Shown: positions 53,924 to 63,741 of the stretch, in pieces
Layout of the letters: each line of letters starts with the position of its first letter
Numbering within the stretch: the first letter of the stretch is position 1
Made by a program: the position numbers and the translations under genes
Notes under the pieces: model-generated
Seen by the model: only the letters and a program-made list of their open reading frames with translations
The model's database searches: none
Told to the model about the DNA's origin: nothing
Assembly: GCA_030753265.1 (NCBI GenBank)
Contig: JASMCQ010000088.1
Coordinates: 1 to 64,000 of the forward strand
DNA length: 64,000 bases
Direction of reading: 5' to 3'
Origin: Dehalococcoidia bacterium
GTDB taxonomy: Bacteria; Chloroflexota; Dehalococcoidia; UBA3495

Positions 53924-55864
53924 ATGCCAGTCGACACTCGCTACGAGAAGCTCTTTTCCCCCGGCACCATCGGGACCATGCGACTGCGAAACCGCGTCGT
54001 GATGGCCCCAATCGTCACCCAGTTCGCCACCGACACCGGCGCCGCCTCCCAGGTGCACCGGGATTACCTGGCGGAGCGGGCCAAGGGAGGCGTAGGGCTC
54101 ATAATAGTGGAGGCCAGTAACGTCGATCCGGTGGGCAAGGCCTTCGGCTGCCAGTTAGGCATCGACCGGGACGAACTGCTGTCCAGCCACGTGCGGTTGA
54201 CCGAAGCGGTGCATCGCTACGAGGCCAAGATCGCCATCCAGCTGCACCACGGCGGGGCCCGCGCCAACCCGAAGTTCAACGGGGGCCGCATGGTGGCGCC
54301 CTCAGCGGTCAAGGACCTTCACACGACCCCGGACGCGTTGACCCTCGACGAAATCGCCGCGCTGGTGGAGCGCCACGGCGAGGCCGCCTACAGGGCCAAG
54401 CGGGCTGGTTACGACTCCGTGGAGGTCCACGGAGCCCATGGCTACCTCCTTCACCAGTTCCTGTCCCCGGCCTCCAACAAGCGCACTGACGAATATGGGG
54501 GCAGCCCGGAGAACAGGATGCGCTTCACCCTGGAGGTGATACGCAGTGTCCGCAAGGCGGTGGGGCCGGAGTACCCGGTGATATACCGGCTCAGCACCGA
54601 GGGCGGCTACGGCCTTGAAGATAGCGTGGCCTTCGCCGCCCAGTGGGCTGAGGCGGGGGTGGATGCCCTCAACGTGTCCATCGGCGGCACGGCGCCCATC
54701 TCACTGCTGCCCCCGGAGACCAGTCCAATGTCCATCCCGCAAGGGTATCTTGCCGACTACGTTCACGCGGTCAAGAAAGCTGTAACCATTCCGGTGATGT
54801 GTGTAGGGGAGATCCGAGAGCCCGCGGTGGCGGAGAGCATCCTCGCTGAGGGCAAGGCCGATTACGTGGCTTTGGCCAGGGCGCTGATGTCCGACGCCCA
54901 CTGGGCAAACAAGGCATCTCAGGGCCGCGAGGACGAGATCCTCAGGTGCATCTCCTGCGACGAGTGCCGCTTCCGCTTGTACCGGGGTCTTCCCGTCCGG
55001 TGCCTCATCAATCCCCAGTTGGGCCGGGAGGGATGGCTGCACGAGCCCGAGCCCGCGGCCGCTTCCCGGAAGGTGATGGTGGTGGGCGGTGGTCCGGCCG
55101 GAATGGAAGTCGCGCGCGTCGCGGCCCTGCGCGGGCACCAGGTTAGTCTCTACGAATCGACGCCGGTCCTGGGCGGCGGTCAACTCACGCTGGCGGAGGC
55201 TCCGCCTCACAAAGAAAAACTGCGCTGGCTGGGAGAGTACCTGACGCGGCGGCTCGAACAACTGCCGGTAAAGGTCCACTCGGGCTCGCCGGTGGACGCC
55301 GCCATGGTGGAACGAGAAGCACCCGATGTACTGGTGGTGGCAACGGGTGCCGTTCCGCTCATCCCGGACATACCGGGCATCGATGGCGACAACGTCGTCA
55401 CCGCCTTCCGCGTGCTGGAAGACCAACTGGAGACCGAGGGGAAGCAGGTGGTGGTCCTCGGCGGGCGGCGCGTCGGGACCGAAACGGCCGAGTTCCTGAC
55501 TCTGCGAGGCGCCACCGTCACCGTGGTGACCCGGTCGCCGATTTCCCAACTCGCCATCGACGCCGCCCCCACCTACCGGGCGCCCCTCCTCAGACGCTTG
55601 AGGAACGCCGACGTGAAGTTCATCGGAGACCACGACGTGAAGGAGATCAACAGGCAGGGTCTAACCTTGATCGGACCGGACAAAGAAGAAGAATTCCTCG
55701 CTGCCGACCTGGTGGTCATCGCCCGAGGCGCGGTCCCTCAACGGTCCCTGGCCGATGAGGCCGCCCGCCTCGTGAACGAGGTGCACGTGATAGGCGACAG
55801 CGTGGAGCCCCGCTCCATCGCCGAGGCAATGTTCGAGGGGACCATGGCGGGCCGCCGGATCTGA
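53924..55864 (+). CDS. OYE/FadH-type NADH:flavin oxidoreductase with iron-sulfur cluster
   Basis: 646 residues from ATG at 53924, with AGGAGGTCACCC just upstream. Domains: an Old Yellow Enzyme TIM barrel (residues 1-~330; RNRVVMAPI, HHGGARA, VHGAHGYLLHQFLSP), a [4Fe-4S] motif at Cys342-x2-Cys345-x2-Cys348-x11-Cys360, then FAD and NAD(P) domains (MVVGGGPAGMEVA; VVVLGGRRVGTETAEFL). This is the 2,4-dienoyl-CoA reductase/trimethylamine dehydrogenase architecture. Canonical members have x3 between the second and third Cys; here it is x2. It probably reduces an unsaturated acyl-CoA or similar enone. Monocistronic. Confidence 0.9.
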   Translation: MPVDTRYEKLFSPGTIGTMRLRNRVVMAPIVTQFATDTGAASQVHRDYLAERAKGGVGLIIVEASNVDPVGKAFGCQLGIDRDELLSSHVRLTEAVHRYEAKIAIQLHHGGARANPKFNGGRMVAPSAVKDLHTTPDALTLDEIAALVERHGEAAYRAKRAGYDSVEVHGAHGYLLHQFLSPASNKRTDEYGGSPENRMRFTLEVIRSVRKAVGPEYPVIYRLSTEGGYGLEDSVAFAAQWAEAGVDALNVSIGGTAPISLLPPETSPMSIPQGYLADYVHAVKKAVTIPVMCVGEIREPAVAESILAEGKADYVALARALMSDAHWANKASQGREDEILRCISCDECRFRLYRGLPVRCLINPQLGREGWLHEPEPAAASRKVMVVGGGPAGMEVARVAALRGHQVSLYESTPVLGGGQLTLAEAPPHKEKLRWLGEYLTRRLEQLPVKVHSGSPVDAAMVEREAPDVLVVATGAVPLIPDIPGIDGDNVVTAFRVLEDQLETEGKQVVVLGGRRVGTETAEFLTLRGATVTVVTRSPISQLAIDAAPTYRAPLLRRLRNADVKFIGDHDVKEINRQGLTLIGPDKEEEFLAADLVVIARGAVPQRSLADEAARLVNEVHVIGDSVEPRSIAEAMFEGTMAGRRI

Positions 55865-56051
55865 CGCGGGGCTTGGCCCGCCATGTTGTAGATAGCTTCA
55901 CACTGGCGATGCCGGGCAGCTTCCCCTCGCCACGATCGCCCCAGATCGGATCGGGGCCGAAATCCTGAGGGGGGCTAGCTGGATCCCAATGATCGCCGGG
56001 ATGACGGACCGGCTGCCGGGCCATCAGCCGGACGCCGGACTGAGACTCGGT

Positions 56052-56147
56052 CAACCTGGTTATTACGGGATGTCATTCCGAGGCGCATAGAGGCGAGGAA
56101 TCTCAGCGTGGCGACTAGATTCCTCGCTTCACTCGGAATCATTCATG
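56052..56147. repeat. Family B repeat (GTCATTCCGAG ... CTCGGAAT)
   Basis: Left end GGTCAACCTGG, then GGATGTCATTCCGAGGCG, GAGGAATCTCAGCG, and the inverted half AGATTCCTCGCTTCACTCGG. It is related to the interior of the MITE-like element at 37314-37447 and shares its left end, but lacks the right terminal repeat. Confidence 0.65.
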
Positions 56148-56187
56148 CTGGCTACCACCAGCACCACGGCCGACGAAGATGGACGCC

Positions 56188-56250
56188 ACCCCAGATGCCT
56201 CGCCGCTGCGGCTGGCTCGGCATGACACTTTCGTACCAATGACATTGGCG
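56188..56250 (-). repeat. Family C repeat, partial
   Basis: On the minus strand GTCATTGGTACGAAAGTGTC, then GCCGAGCCAGCCGCAGCGGC and GAGGCATCTGGGG; nearly identical to the first half of the 32862 copy. Confidence 0.7.
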
Positions 56251-56270
56251 GCAATTGAGCTGACTGGGGT

Positions 56271-57476
56271 CTAAACTACGCCGTCGGATTTGAGCTGCTC
56301 GGCTTGCGACGCGTCGTAGCCCAGGAATTGTGCCAGTATCTCTTCGGTGTGTTGGCCCAGAAGCGGCGCCGGCGTGATCTCCACCGGTGAATCGTCCAGC
56401 TTTATTGGGCAGCCGATCATGTCCATTGGCCCCCGCTTCTGCTGCTCCACCGTGGTAATCATGCCCCTTTCCCAAAGGTGGGGGTCCGCCATCACCTCTG
56501 CGCTGTCCATGGTGGCCCCACATGGCACACCGTTCCTGGCCATCGAATGCATGACCGTCTCCTTGTCATGCCGCCGCGTCCAATCGGTGATTATAGCCAC
56601 GATCTCATCAGCGTGCTCCACTCTGTATTTGGGGTCGGCGTAGTCCTCGTTGCTGAGCAGGTCTTCCCGCTCGATGGTTTTGAGAACACCCTTCCACATG
56701 GAGGGTGAGGTCCGGGAGATGCTGATGAAGGCGAAGTCGTTGGCGCCGTCTCCTTTGCACGGATAGACGCCCGCCAACGAGCCGGCGGTGGAGAAGTTGC
56801 CCAGCCGCTCGATCTTCTTGCCGTTGGCGTACTGTCCGGTAAACTTGACCCTCAAGAGGTTCAGCACTGCGTCCTGCATGGCCACCTCCACCATCTGGCC
56901 TTTGCCCGTCTTCTCTCTTTGCCAGAGGGCGCTGAGAATGCCGATGACCGTGTGCATGCCGGTGCCCGAGTCCCCCACGTTGGGCGCCGAGACGGTTGGC
57001 GGGTTTTCGGCGAAACCGGTCATGCTCATGGCGCCGCTGGTGGCCTGGGCGATCTGCTCGAAGCACTTGTAGGCGCTGTTACGGCCGAAGGTGCCGAAGC
57101 CCTTGATGGTCGCGTAGATGAGCCGGGGGTTCAACTCTTTCAACGTATCCCATCCCAGGTTGAAACGCTCCATCACGCCCAGGGAGTAGTTCTCCACCAG
57201 AATATCCGACTGTTTGATGATCTCCTTGCAGATCTCCTGGCCCTTCTCGCTTCGCAGGTTCAAGGTTATGCTGCGCTTGTTGCCGTTGAGGAGCAAAAAG
57301 AAGGGACTATCCAATTCGGGGGACCCGCCCAGGTTGGTGCGAGTTTGGTCGCCGCCGTGGGGATCCTCCACCTTGACCACGCTAGCTCCCAACCAAGCCA
57401 GCATCTGGGTGCAGGATGGTCCAGCCTGGGCCCTGGTGAAGTCAACAACTTGGATGCCTTCCAGTGCCTTTTCCAT
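56271..57476 (-). CDS. Formyl-CoA:oxalate CoA-transferase-like family III CoA-transferase
   Basis: A 401-residue enzyme starting MEKALEGIQVVDFTRAQAGPSCTQMLAWLGASVVKVE, the N-terminus typical of Frc-type members. The catalytic Asp falls exactly at Asp169 (VGDSGTGMH), as in Oxalobacter formyl-CoA transferase, and EKTGKGQMVEVAMQDAVLN follows. Of the four CoA-transferases here it is the closest to true Frc. No oxalyl-CoA decarboxylase gene is in the window, so oxalate use cannot be claimed. It converges on the OYE gene. Confidence 0.9.
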   Translation of the reverse strand: MEKALEGIQVVDFTRAQAGPSCTQMLAWLGASVVKVEDPHGGDQTRTNLGGSPELDSPFFLLLNGNKRSITLNLRSEKGQEICKEIIKQSDILVENYSLGVMERFNLGWDTLKELNPRLIYATIKGFGTFGRNSAYKCFEQIAQATSGAMSMTGFAENPPTVSAPNVGDSGTGMHTVIGILSALWQREKTGKGQMVEVAMQDAVLNLLRVKFTGQYANGKKIERLGNFSTAGSLAGVYPCKGDGANDFAFISISRTSPSMWKGVLKTIEREDLLSNEDYADPKYRVEHADEIVAIITDWTRRHDKETVMHSMARNGVPCGATMDSAEVMADPHLWERGMITTVEQQKRGPMDMIGCPIKLDDSPVEITPAPLLGQHTEEILAQFLGYDASQAEQLKSDGVV

Positions 57477-57704
57477 AACAGAAGCCCTCCCTTCGGAATC
57501 TACCGGTGAAATCTACCGGCAGAATCTACGCCACGGACGCCTGCAGCTTCGTTCTCGGAACTTATGGCAGGTCCCCAGACCCCGTCGAGAGTCGGTTTGG
57601 GGGGAGATGCCGGCGTCCCAAGCCGACGTCCCAAGAATGAAGCGTTTTCCAGCCGGGAGCATTATAGCATGGAGGGCGAGGTGGCACCGGAATCGTGCCG
57701 GAGG

Positions 57705-58805
57705 TTACGGGCCCTGGGCGTAAGCGCCGAAGGTGAAGGCGAAGAGGCCGAATCCGTCTGAGTTGGAGCTGAGGCGCAGTTCGTGATCGCCAAACTCGGG
57801 CAGGGCCACTAATTCATACATGCGCCCCTCATCCACCGTGAAGAAGCTCCGGCCGTCCCTGAACTCCAGGTCCGGTCCGGCCTCTTCGCGGCGAAGGGCC
57901 CGCCCGTCCATCGTCACTCGCACGTCGAAGGGTTGGCTGCGTTGGGGATCGATGACCGCGTTCACGCTGGTGGCGAGGAATTTCAGACCGATGTAGTCCT
58001 CGTGTGCCTCGGTCTCCCGGGCGTGGCGCAGCGACTCGACCCCGCTATACCAGGGCCCTTGAAGATAGATGAAATGGTTCTGGTGTTCGCCGGGGTCGTC
58101 ATAGGACACGACGCGCTCCGAGCCCTCGTAGTACTGCTCCTGCGCGATATAGTGGCCGCCGGTCCCCCGGTTGCGCACGAACCCTCCGTAAATTTCCCGA
58201 GTGAGCTTGCTTGACGAACCGCGGGATGGGGCCGGTGAATCGTATGGAAGCGCCGGCGAGCCGCCGGCCTTCACGTCGGTCAGATCGGTACCCGCGTCCT
58301 CCAGCAAGCCTCGGATCCGCTCTTCGGTTTCGCTGTAAGCGCCCTCGCCGAAGTGGTTGTAGCGGATCACGCCTTTCTGGTCCAACAGGTACTTGGCCGG
58401 CTAGAAGCGGTTGCGGTAGGCGCCCCAGGTTGCGAAGTCGTTGTCCTGGGCGATGGGGTACTCCAGGCCGAACCCGTCGGCCGCGTCAATCACGTTCTGG
58501 GTGACCTTCTCGAACTCGAACTCCGGCGCATGAACGCCCACGATCACCAGGCCATGGTCAGAGTGTTTGGCGTGCCAGTCCTTCAGGAAAGGTATGGTGC
58601 GGATGCAGTTGACGCAGGTGTACGTCCAGAAATCGATGAGGACCACTTTCCCCCGCAACCCTTCCAGCGTCAAGGGCTCCGAGTTTATCCAGTTGGCGAT
58701 TCCCCGGAATTCCGGGGCGGGTTTGCCCGCCTCGAATCCGGGAAGGCATGCCATCACGGCGAAACCAACCGCCATGCCGGCCAAGAACAATCGCACCCGT
58801 CCCAC
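57705..58805 (-). pseudogene. TlpA/DipZ-like thioredoxin-fold protein with an in-frame TAG
   Basis: The frame gives about 366 codons with one TAG at 58401-58403 (codon 135), in the context YRNRF-stop-PAKYLLD. Relatives have NRYWPAKYLID there, so the codon was probably TGG. The N-terminus is a signal or lipoprotein-like leader (FLAGMAVGFAVMAC). The thioredoxin-fold part has the redox motif Cys64-x2-Cys67 (WTYTCVNCIRT). The C-terminal domain (HYIAQEQYY ... LRLSSNSDGFGLFAFTFGAYAQ) is the extra domain of DipZ-type proteins. Restored, it would be an exported thiol-disulfide protein. It may be a point mutation or a base-call error. Confidence 0.78.
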
Positions 58806-59312
58806 GGACCGCCTCCGCTAGCTCTTCAACATCATATCGGCTTACGAATCATATTGGTTTACGAATATCAGCGGCCTTCCGGTTCCATCGGCTCGAGTGA
58901 GACGGCGACTGTCGCGGGACACTGCTTCAATACTGAACGCCACCGGCCGTTATCGGAGCGGTGGGAGCAGCACTCCCTGCCTGCCGGGGTCGAAAATCGT
59001 GGTGGAACTTCCCGGAATCAGCTTTCTGAGTCTTCCTGTCCTCTCACCGGACACCAGCCTTGATACGTCGAACCGTCTTTCCCGGTAGTGGTTTTCGCAC
59101 GTGGCTGTGGATCTCAGATCTGCCGGCCTGAGCACGGATTGGAACCCTCAAAGGGTAAACCTTGTAGCGAGGAAATCCCCCTAAGTCCCCCTTTACAAAG
59201 GGGGACTTAGGGGGATTCTGTTGATCTTGGGTGCCTGAATGAGGTTGGCTGACAACGCAACGGTTATCCGCGAGGTCAGGGGGTAAGACCGGGCCGGTAC
59301 CAGATCAGGGGA
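58806..59312. other. Intergenic region, 507 bp, with a perfect family A repeat
   Basis: Between two minus-strand genes. Apart from the repeat at 59174-59217 I see nothing that I can support. Confidence 0.5.
59174..59217. repeat. Family A repeat, perfect palindromic copy
   Basis: Left arm AATCCCCCTAAGTCCCCCTT and its exact inverted complement flank a 4-nt centre. This is the most complete copy in the window and can serve as the reference for the family. Confidence 0.85.
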
Positions 59313-60500
59313 TCAGCTCCCGCCGCTGCGGCCCGTGTCCTTGTCCTGGAAATACTGCTCACGCCGGGCCATCAGTTTGTCCCAAATCGCTTCCGGAACC
59401 AGGGCCACGATGCTGTTGTAGACCTCTCTCACGGATCCCGCGCCCCAGTAGGGCACCGCGAATTCACCTCCGTCAGCCGTGACTTTAAGCGATTCGGAAG
59501 TGCCCCCGGTCAGTCTTCGGGTGGGCTTGGAGGCCTCCCAATCCTTGGTGAACACCTCCTGCTTCTTCATCAGGGCGTACAACGTTTCCATTTCCTGTTC
59601 GTCGATGCTGAAGGTTTCTTGCCAGGTCGGAGGGTCGCTCGTCGTGTAATCCGGAGTCAGCAGGATTTCCCCCTTCTGATCGGGGCCAATACGGATGGAG
59701 TAGCTAAAATGGTTCGGGGGAGGAACACTGCCGGCGCTCCAGGCATACTGGGCCAGGAAATCGATTGGGTATTGTCTGATCGGGATGACCCTGGGGGGGA
59801 CGGTAGTCGGTGTGGGTCCGGCAACCGGCGGGGCCGTGGGTGTGGGCCGCGGCGTCGCCGTCGGCAAGAGAACCTGCGTCGGCGTCGGTCGAAGCAATGG
59901 TGGCGCTGTCCGCGTGGGCGTCGGCCTGAGAGTGGAGGTCGGAGTCGGGGCCGGCGGCGTGGGAGGCGGACGCGTTGGTGTCGGCGATGGTTTTGGCGTT
60001 GGCGTGGCGGCGGGTGGCACGACGGCGGCCGGCGACGAATTGGGGATATCCGGGGTCACACCGGGAGCCGGGGTTTCCGGGTTCTGGCCGCCGCTCAAGA
60101 GCACCCCAACCACCACCGCTACGACCGCCACCGCGGCCGCTATGCCTCCTGCGATGGCAGGAACGGGTAGCCGTCCTTTGCCCCTCGGCAGCCCCCGCAC
60201 CTGGCGGTGAGCGACTACTCCCTCTTTCTCGATGAAGAACTGCTCGCGCCCCGGAGCGCCGGCGAAGTCTCCCTCGGGGCGAAAGGACCAGGTGACGACG
60301 TAGTAGTCTTCCCCATCCTACTGCTCCACCACGTCGAAAACCATTCGGACCCCGGCAAAGCGAGGCCCGTAGTTGCCCGGGTCTTCCCGTGCCGTCCGCA
60401 TCGCGAGGACACGGGCCTGCTCCAGCGAGACGTAGCCCATGGTCTCGCCAGCCAGGTCGAAATCGAATTTGTCTTCCTTTTTCTCTTCTTCTTCTGCCAT
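59313..60500 (-). pseudogene. Membrane-anchored Pro/Thr-rich protein with an in-frame TAG
   Basis: The frame from ATG at 60498-60500 (MAEEEEKKEDKFDFDLAGETMGYVSLEQARVLA) runs 396 codons with one TAG at 60318-60320 (codon 61) between VFDVVEQ and DGEDYYVVTWSFRPEGDF. The join reads as one small alpha/beta domain, so the stop is probably a mutation or an error (perhaps from GAG). After it come a transmembrane helix (residues ~113-137, AIAGGIAAAVAVVAVVVGVLL), a long Pro/Thr linker (PTPTRPPPTPPAPTPTST type repeats) and an outer domain ending in a predicted helix (IWDKLMARREQYFQDK). The topology is a cytoplasmic N-terminal domain and an exported C-terminal domain. Function unknown. Confidence 0.7.
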
Positions 60501-60683
60501 GGACGGCCACGGTTCCAGAGATTAGGTTGCCAACCCCATTATAAACACAAGGGCGCAAGGAGCAAGGGGCGGCTTGCCGGCGAATCGGTCGACGCCGGCA
60601 TCGGGACCGGCGCAAGAAGTCCATCTGCCAGGGCGAACCGGTCTCTTTGGCCTCGGGATTGGCAGGCCGGGGGGAGGCCTGCG

Positions 60684-62021
60684 TCATGGGCCGGGTGGAA
60701 GGTCCCCAGCGACTAAGTCGGCCACCCGGCTGGGGGGCTTGGGCTTTGGTAGGTTCCAGAACATCGCCGCCGCCATCAGATACACGCCGATCATGGGAAG
60801 GATGGCCCAATGGTAGCTGCCGTAGGTATCGTAGATCCAGCCCGCGAACACCGGCATTCCCATGGACATGAGGCTATGCACGGAGGTAACGCCTCCCCGA
60901 AGGGTGGCGAAGTGGGTGCGGCCAAAAAAATCCCCGATCAGGGACCAGGACGCCCCGCTCGCGCCCTCTGCGAAGGCGAACAGCGCGCCAAAGATGAGCA
61001 ACTGCCATAGCGCCCCTCCGCTCAAAAGGAGAATCGTCAAGCTGATCGCCCCCAGGATCATGGTAATGCCGATCATCTTCTGCTTGGCCCACTTGTCACC
61101 CACCCAGCCGATCATGACCCGGAGCGGGATGGAGGCAAAGGAAACAAAAGCCACGACGAAAGCTCCCTCGGCCTCGGTTCGCTCTTTCCAAACCATCAAG
61201 GGCACCAGGTGCACGAACACCCCGGTGTGGGCCGCGATCCGCATACCCATGGATGTCGCCAGGAGCCAATAGGTCGGCGTTCGCAGGGCCTCCTTCACCG
61301 TGAAATCCACGGTCGTAAAATAGCGCTTGGGCCGCCCCGGTCTCGTTCCCGCGGAGCCCTGGCCGAGGGCCGCCGGCTCCAAGTCTCCATCGGGCAGCAG
61401 GCCCATGCTCTCGGGAGAGCGCCGGATCACCACGGATAGAGGGAGCACCACAACCAAAATGGCCAGGCCGGATACGAGGGCGCCGGTCCTCCAGCCTATG
61501 CTAAGCACAATGAAGGCAACCGCCGGGGTGATCACGGCGCCGCCTATGGAGCCGCCCATGGAGGTTATGGACATGGCCAGACCCTTGCGGCGAATGAACC
61601 AATTGTTGACCGCCGCCATGACTCCGTAGTTGAAGCCGCCGTTCATGCCCATGGCGAGGACGCCGATATACACGAGGAGGAAGGTGGTGAAGCTGTTGGT
61701 TCGGGACAGCAGCATGAAGCCCAGGCCGGCCAGAGCACCGCCGGCGACTACCATCGTCCGGGGGCCAAAACGGTCCACCAGGTACCCCACCAGCGGCCCT
61801 TCGAGGCCCCCTTCCAAACGAGCTAAGCCGTAGGCTAACGAAGTGGTGGCCCGGCTCAATTTCAGGTCACGGGTAACCGGAAGGAAGTATACGGAGAAGC
61901 CGGTCCAGTAGGTGCCTCCCGCCAGGGTGTTGAAGATGCAACCGACCGCCACAATCCACCAGCCGTAGAATACCTTGCGGCCCGCCCTGGTGCTGCCGGT
62001 GGTTTGTCGACTATCTCTCAA
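60684..62021 (-). CDS. MFS transporter, monocarboxylate/oxalate-formate antiporter-like
   Basis: A 445-residue protein with about twelve transmembrane segments and a cytoplasmic central loop (residues ~205-235). The N-terminus FYGWWIVAVGCIFNTLAGGTYWTGFSVYFLP and GYLVDRFGPRTMV are typical of the OFA/MCT-like branch, which carries organic acids. GIGWRTG-type and SLIGDFFGRTHFATLRG blocks support it. Start ATG at 62021. A carboxylate transporter fits a cell rich in CoA-transferases, but the substrate is not determined. A perfect 16-bp inverted repeat lies just upstream. Confidence 0.87.
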   Translation of the reverse strand: MRDSRQTTGSTRAGRKVFYGWWIVAVGCIFNTLAGGTYWTGFSVYFLPVTRDLKLSRATTSLAYGLARLEGGLEGPLVGYLVDRFGPRTMVVAGGALAGLGFMLLSRTNSFTTFLLVYIGVLAMGMNGGFNYGVMAAVNNWFIRRKGLAMSITSMGGSIGGAVITPAVAFIVLSIGWRTGALVSGLAILVVVLPLSVVIRRSPESMGLLPDGDLEPAALGQGSAGTRPGRPKRYFTTVDFTVKEALRTPTYWLLATSMGMRIAAHTGVFVHLVPLMVWKERTEAEGAFVVAFVSFASIPLRVMIGWVGDKWAKQKMIGITMILGAISLTILLLSGGALWQLLIFGALFAFAEGASGASWSLIGDFFGRTHFATLRGGVTSVHSLMSMGMPVFAGWIYDTYGSYHWAILPMIGVYLMAAAMFWNLPKPKPPSRVADLVAGDLPPGP

Positions 62022-62113
62022 GCGAACTCATTTCTCTACCAAGCTGCAAAACCTACTGATCCAACCTCCAAGTGTACTGGTTTTTGGACAAGCTTCCACA
62101 CGCTTCGAGGATT

Positions 62114-62158
62114 CATCCTTCAGTATCCCCTTACCTGAAAAAGGGATACTGAAGGATG
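62114..62158. repeat. Perfect 16-bp inverted repeat
   Basis: CATCCTTCAGTATCCC and GGGATACTGAAGGATG are separated by 13 nt, between the MFS gene start and the arylsulfotransferase-like stop (both minus). It has no T-run, so it is either a terminator of another kind or an operator/mRNA structure for the MFS gene. Confidence 0.7.
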
Positions 62159-62260
62159 CCGCCCATCAAACGAGCTCCGCGTCAAAACATCTCAAAGGTT
62201 CGGCGCCACTATCACTTTGGACCCGGCGCAGCTAGACGTCTGCCGGTTGGACAGCATTCG

Positions 62261-63358
62261 TCACGTCGCGTAAAGGTGGTTTAGCCAGGCAAATCCCTTC
62301 GGGTCCAGGTCCTTGCCCTTGAACCCGGAAAAGTCCGGGCTGTACCGGTAGGCGCGGAAAACCCGGTTCGCGTTGCCGAACCGCTCCCCATAGCCGTGGA
62401 AGGGGTTCACGTACTCCCACACTATCGTGCCCTCGTGGGTGACCTCGAACAGCCTGCCGGTCATTCCCTCGCAGATCAGAGTGTTTCCATTGGGAAGCCG
62501 CTGGGCGCCGCTGATGAAGGCGCTGAAGAATTCCCATCCGGGCCGGGTCTGGTACTCCCACCGGATCTCCTTGGTGGCGGGGTCCACCTCGACGACCCTG
62601 GAACGCGGAAAGGGCGCCGCGATTGAATGGAAGCCGTTATCGAAGATGAGCAGGTTGCCGTTTTCCAGCAGGTTCGGGTTGTGAGGGTGCCCCAGTTGGT
62701 TCCGGCCCCACTTCCAGGCAAACTCGCCGCTCTTCTTGTCCACAATCGCCACGGTGTCAAGCACCCGGAAACTGACCAGCACGTTCCCGTCGGGAAGGAC
62801 CAGGCAGGTGTTGGTGTGGGTCCACTCGTCCCTCCGGTGGATAAGACAGATGATGTCTGTTTCCGGGTCGAGGTGCTGGTAGGCGTGCCACTCCCAGACC
62901 GTCTCCTTGGCGGGAGTAACCTCCCTCAAGTAGTCGCTCCAGATTCCGGCTTTGTTCTCGGTACCCGGGTGCCCTCCCTTGATCCGCTTGGCCAAGTCTG
63001 GGGGGACCAACTCCCAGCCCAGGACCATGGTGTTGCCATTGGCCATCCGGCAAAAGTCGTGGTGTAGGGTGTCGTCCACGTACTCCCACAGGGTCTCACC
63101 CCCCCAGCCCATCTCCATGACGACGCCGCCTTTCCCTCCGAATGGTACGGGGGACCTATCCGTGTGTAGTCCAACCAGGAGGTTACCGTTCTCCAGCAAG
63201 TAGCCGTAATCGCCGGGGCGGTAGGGCAACTGCCAGCGGTGGACCACATTTCCCCGCATGTCTATCAGGTAGACGTTGGCGCCCTCCAAGGGCGCGAAGA
63301 GCGTGTAGCCGGGGAACGCCTTCTCGGGGCTGTGCTGGGTCAGTCCTAGCTGCCTCAT
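62261..63358 (-). CDS. Arylsulfotransferase (ASST)-like beta-propeller protein
   Basis: A 365-residue protein rich in propeller-type repeats (DMRGNVVHRW, LENGNLLVG, LPDGNVLVSF, LLENGNLLIFDNG, LPNGNTLICEG). These asparagine-glycine-rich repeats and DDTLHHDFC, HPHNPNLL and HRRDEWTHTNT His-containing loops match the ASST superfamily. There is no signal peptide, unlike periplasmic ASST, and the disulfide pair of that enzyme is not obvious. Whether it transfers sulfate is uncertain; a hydrolase or binding role is possible. Start ATG at 63356-63358. Confidence 0.8.
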   Translation of the reverse strand: MRQLGLTQHSPEKAFPGYTLFAPLEGANVYLIDMRGNVVHRWQLPYRPGDYGYLLENGNLLVGLHTDRSPVPFGGKGGVVMEMGWGGETLWEYVDDTLHHDFCRMANGNTMVLGWELVPPDLAKRIKGGHPGTENKAGIWSDYLREVTPAKETVWEWHAYQHLDPETDIICLIHRRDEWTHTNTCLVLPDGNVLVSFRVLDTVAIVDKKSGEFAWKWGRNQLGHPHNPNLLENGNLLIFDNGFHSIAAPFPRSRVVEVDPATKEIRWEYQTRPGWEFFSAFISGAQRLPNGNTLICEGMTGRLFEVTHEGTIVWEYVNPFHGYGERFGNANRVFRAYRYSPDFSGFKGKDLDPKGFAWLNHLYAT

Positions 63359-63741
63359 GGTGTCACTATCCTTCGAGTGCCTATTAATCGTCTTCGCCTG
63401 CCAGCATCCGCATGGGTTGCGGGCCGTCGATGGTCAGCGCCATTATAGGGGCATGCCGGCCGGTTAGGTCAACATTGTTAGGAGCCACGGTCCGATTTTC
63501 AGACCAGATTCCAGCGATGGGCCGGCATCTCGAGACGAGCCCATCGAGGGGCCGGAAACTCGGCCGAACCTGCCTTCGTCGCCCGGTGAGCTGGGTTAGG
63601 ATGGTTGACCGGGGTCGTGGGTGATGTTAGCGTCCTTCTCATCGAGGACGACGCCTCACTTGGACCCGGAGGGGTTGATCCGGATGATCCCGGTCTCGAC
63701 GCCATACGGCAAGCATTGAGCCGGTTGCGCAGGAAGCATTG
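63359..63741. other. Divergent intergenic region, 383 bp
   Basis: Between the propeller gene (minus) and the methyltransferase (plus). No gene or convincing promoter seen; AGGAAG precedes the ATG at 63742. Confidence 0.45.

Larger units (their letters stand above)
55865..56270. other. Intergenic region, 406 bp, made largely of repeats
   Basis: Lies between convergent genes. It holds a partial family B element and a family C element, listed separately. No gene. Confidence 0.6.

Noticed and set aside
56271..57476. Oxalate catabolism operon based on the Frc-like gene
   Set aside because: No oxalyl-CoA decarboxylase is present; the nearby OFA-like MFS carrier alone is not enough.
58401..60320. 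Genome-wide recoding of TAG (for example pyrrolysine)
   Set aside because: Many intact genes in the window end at TAG directly after a complete domain, so TAG is a normal stop here.
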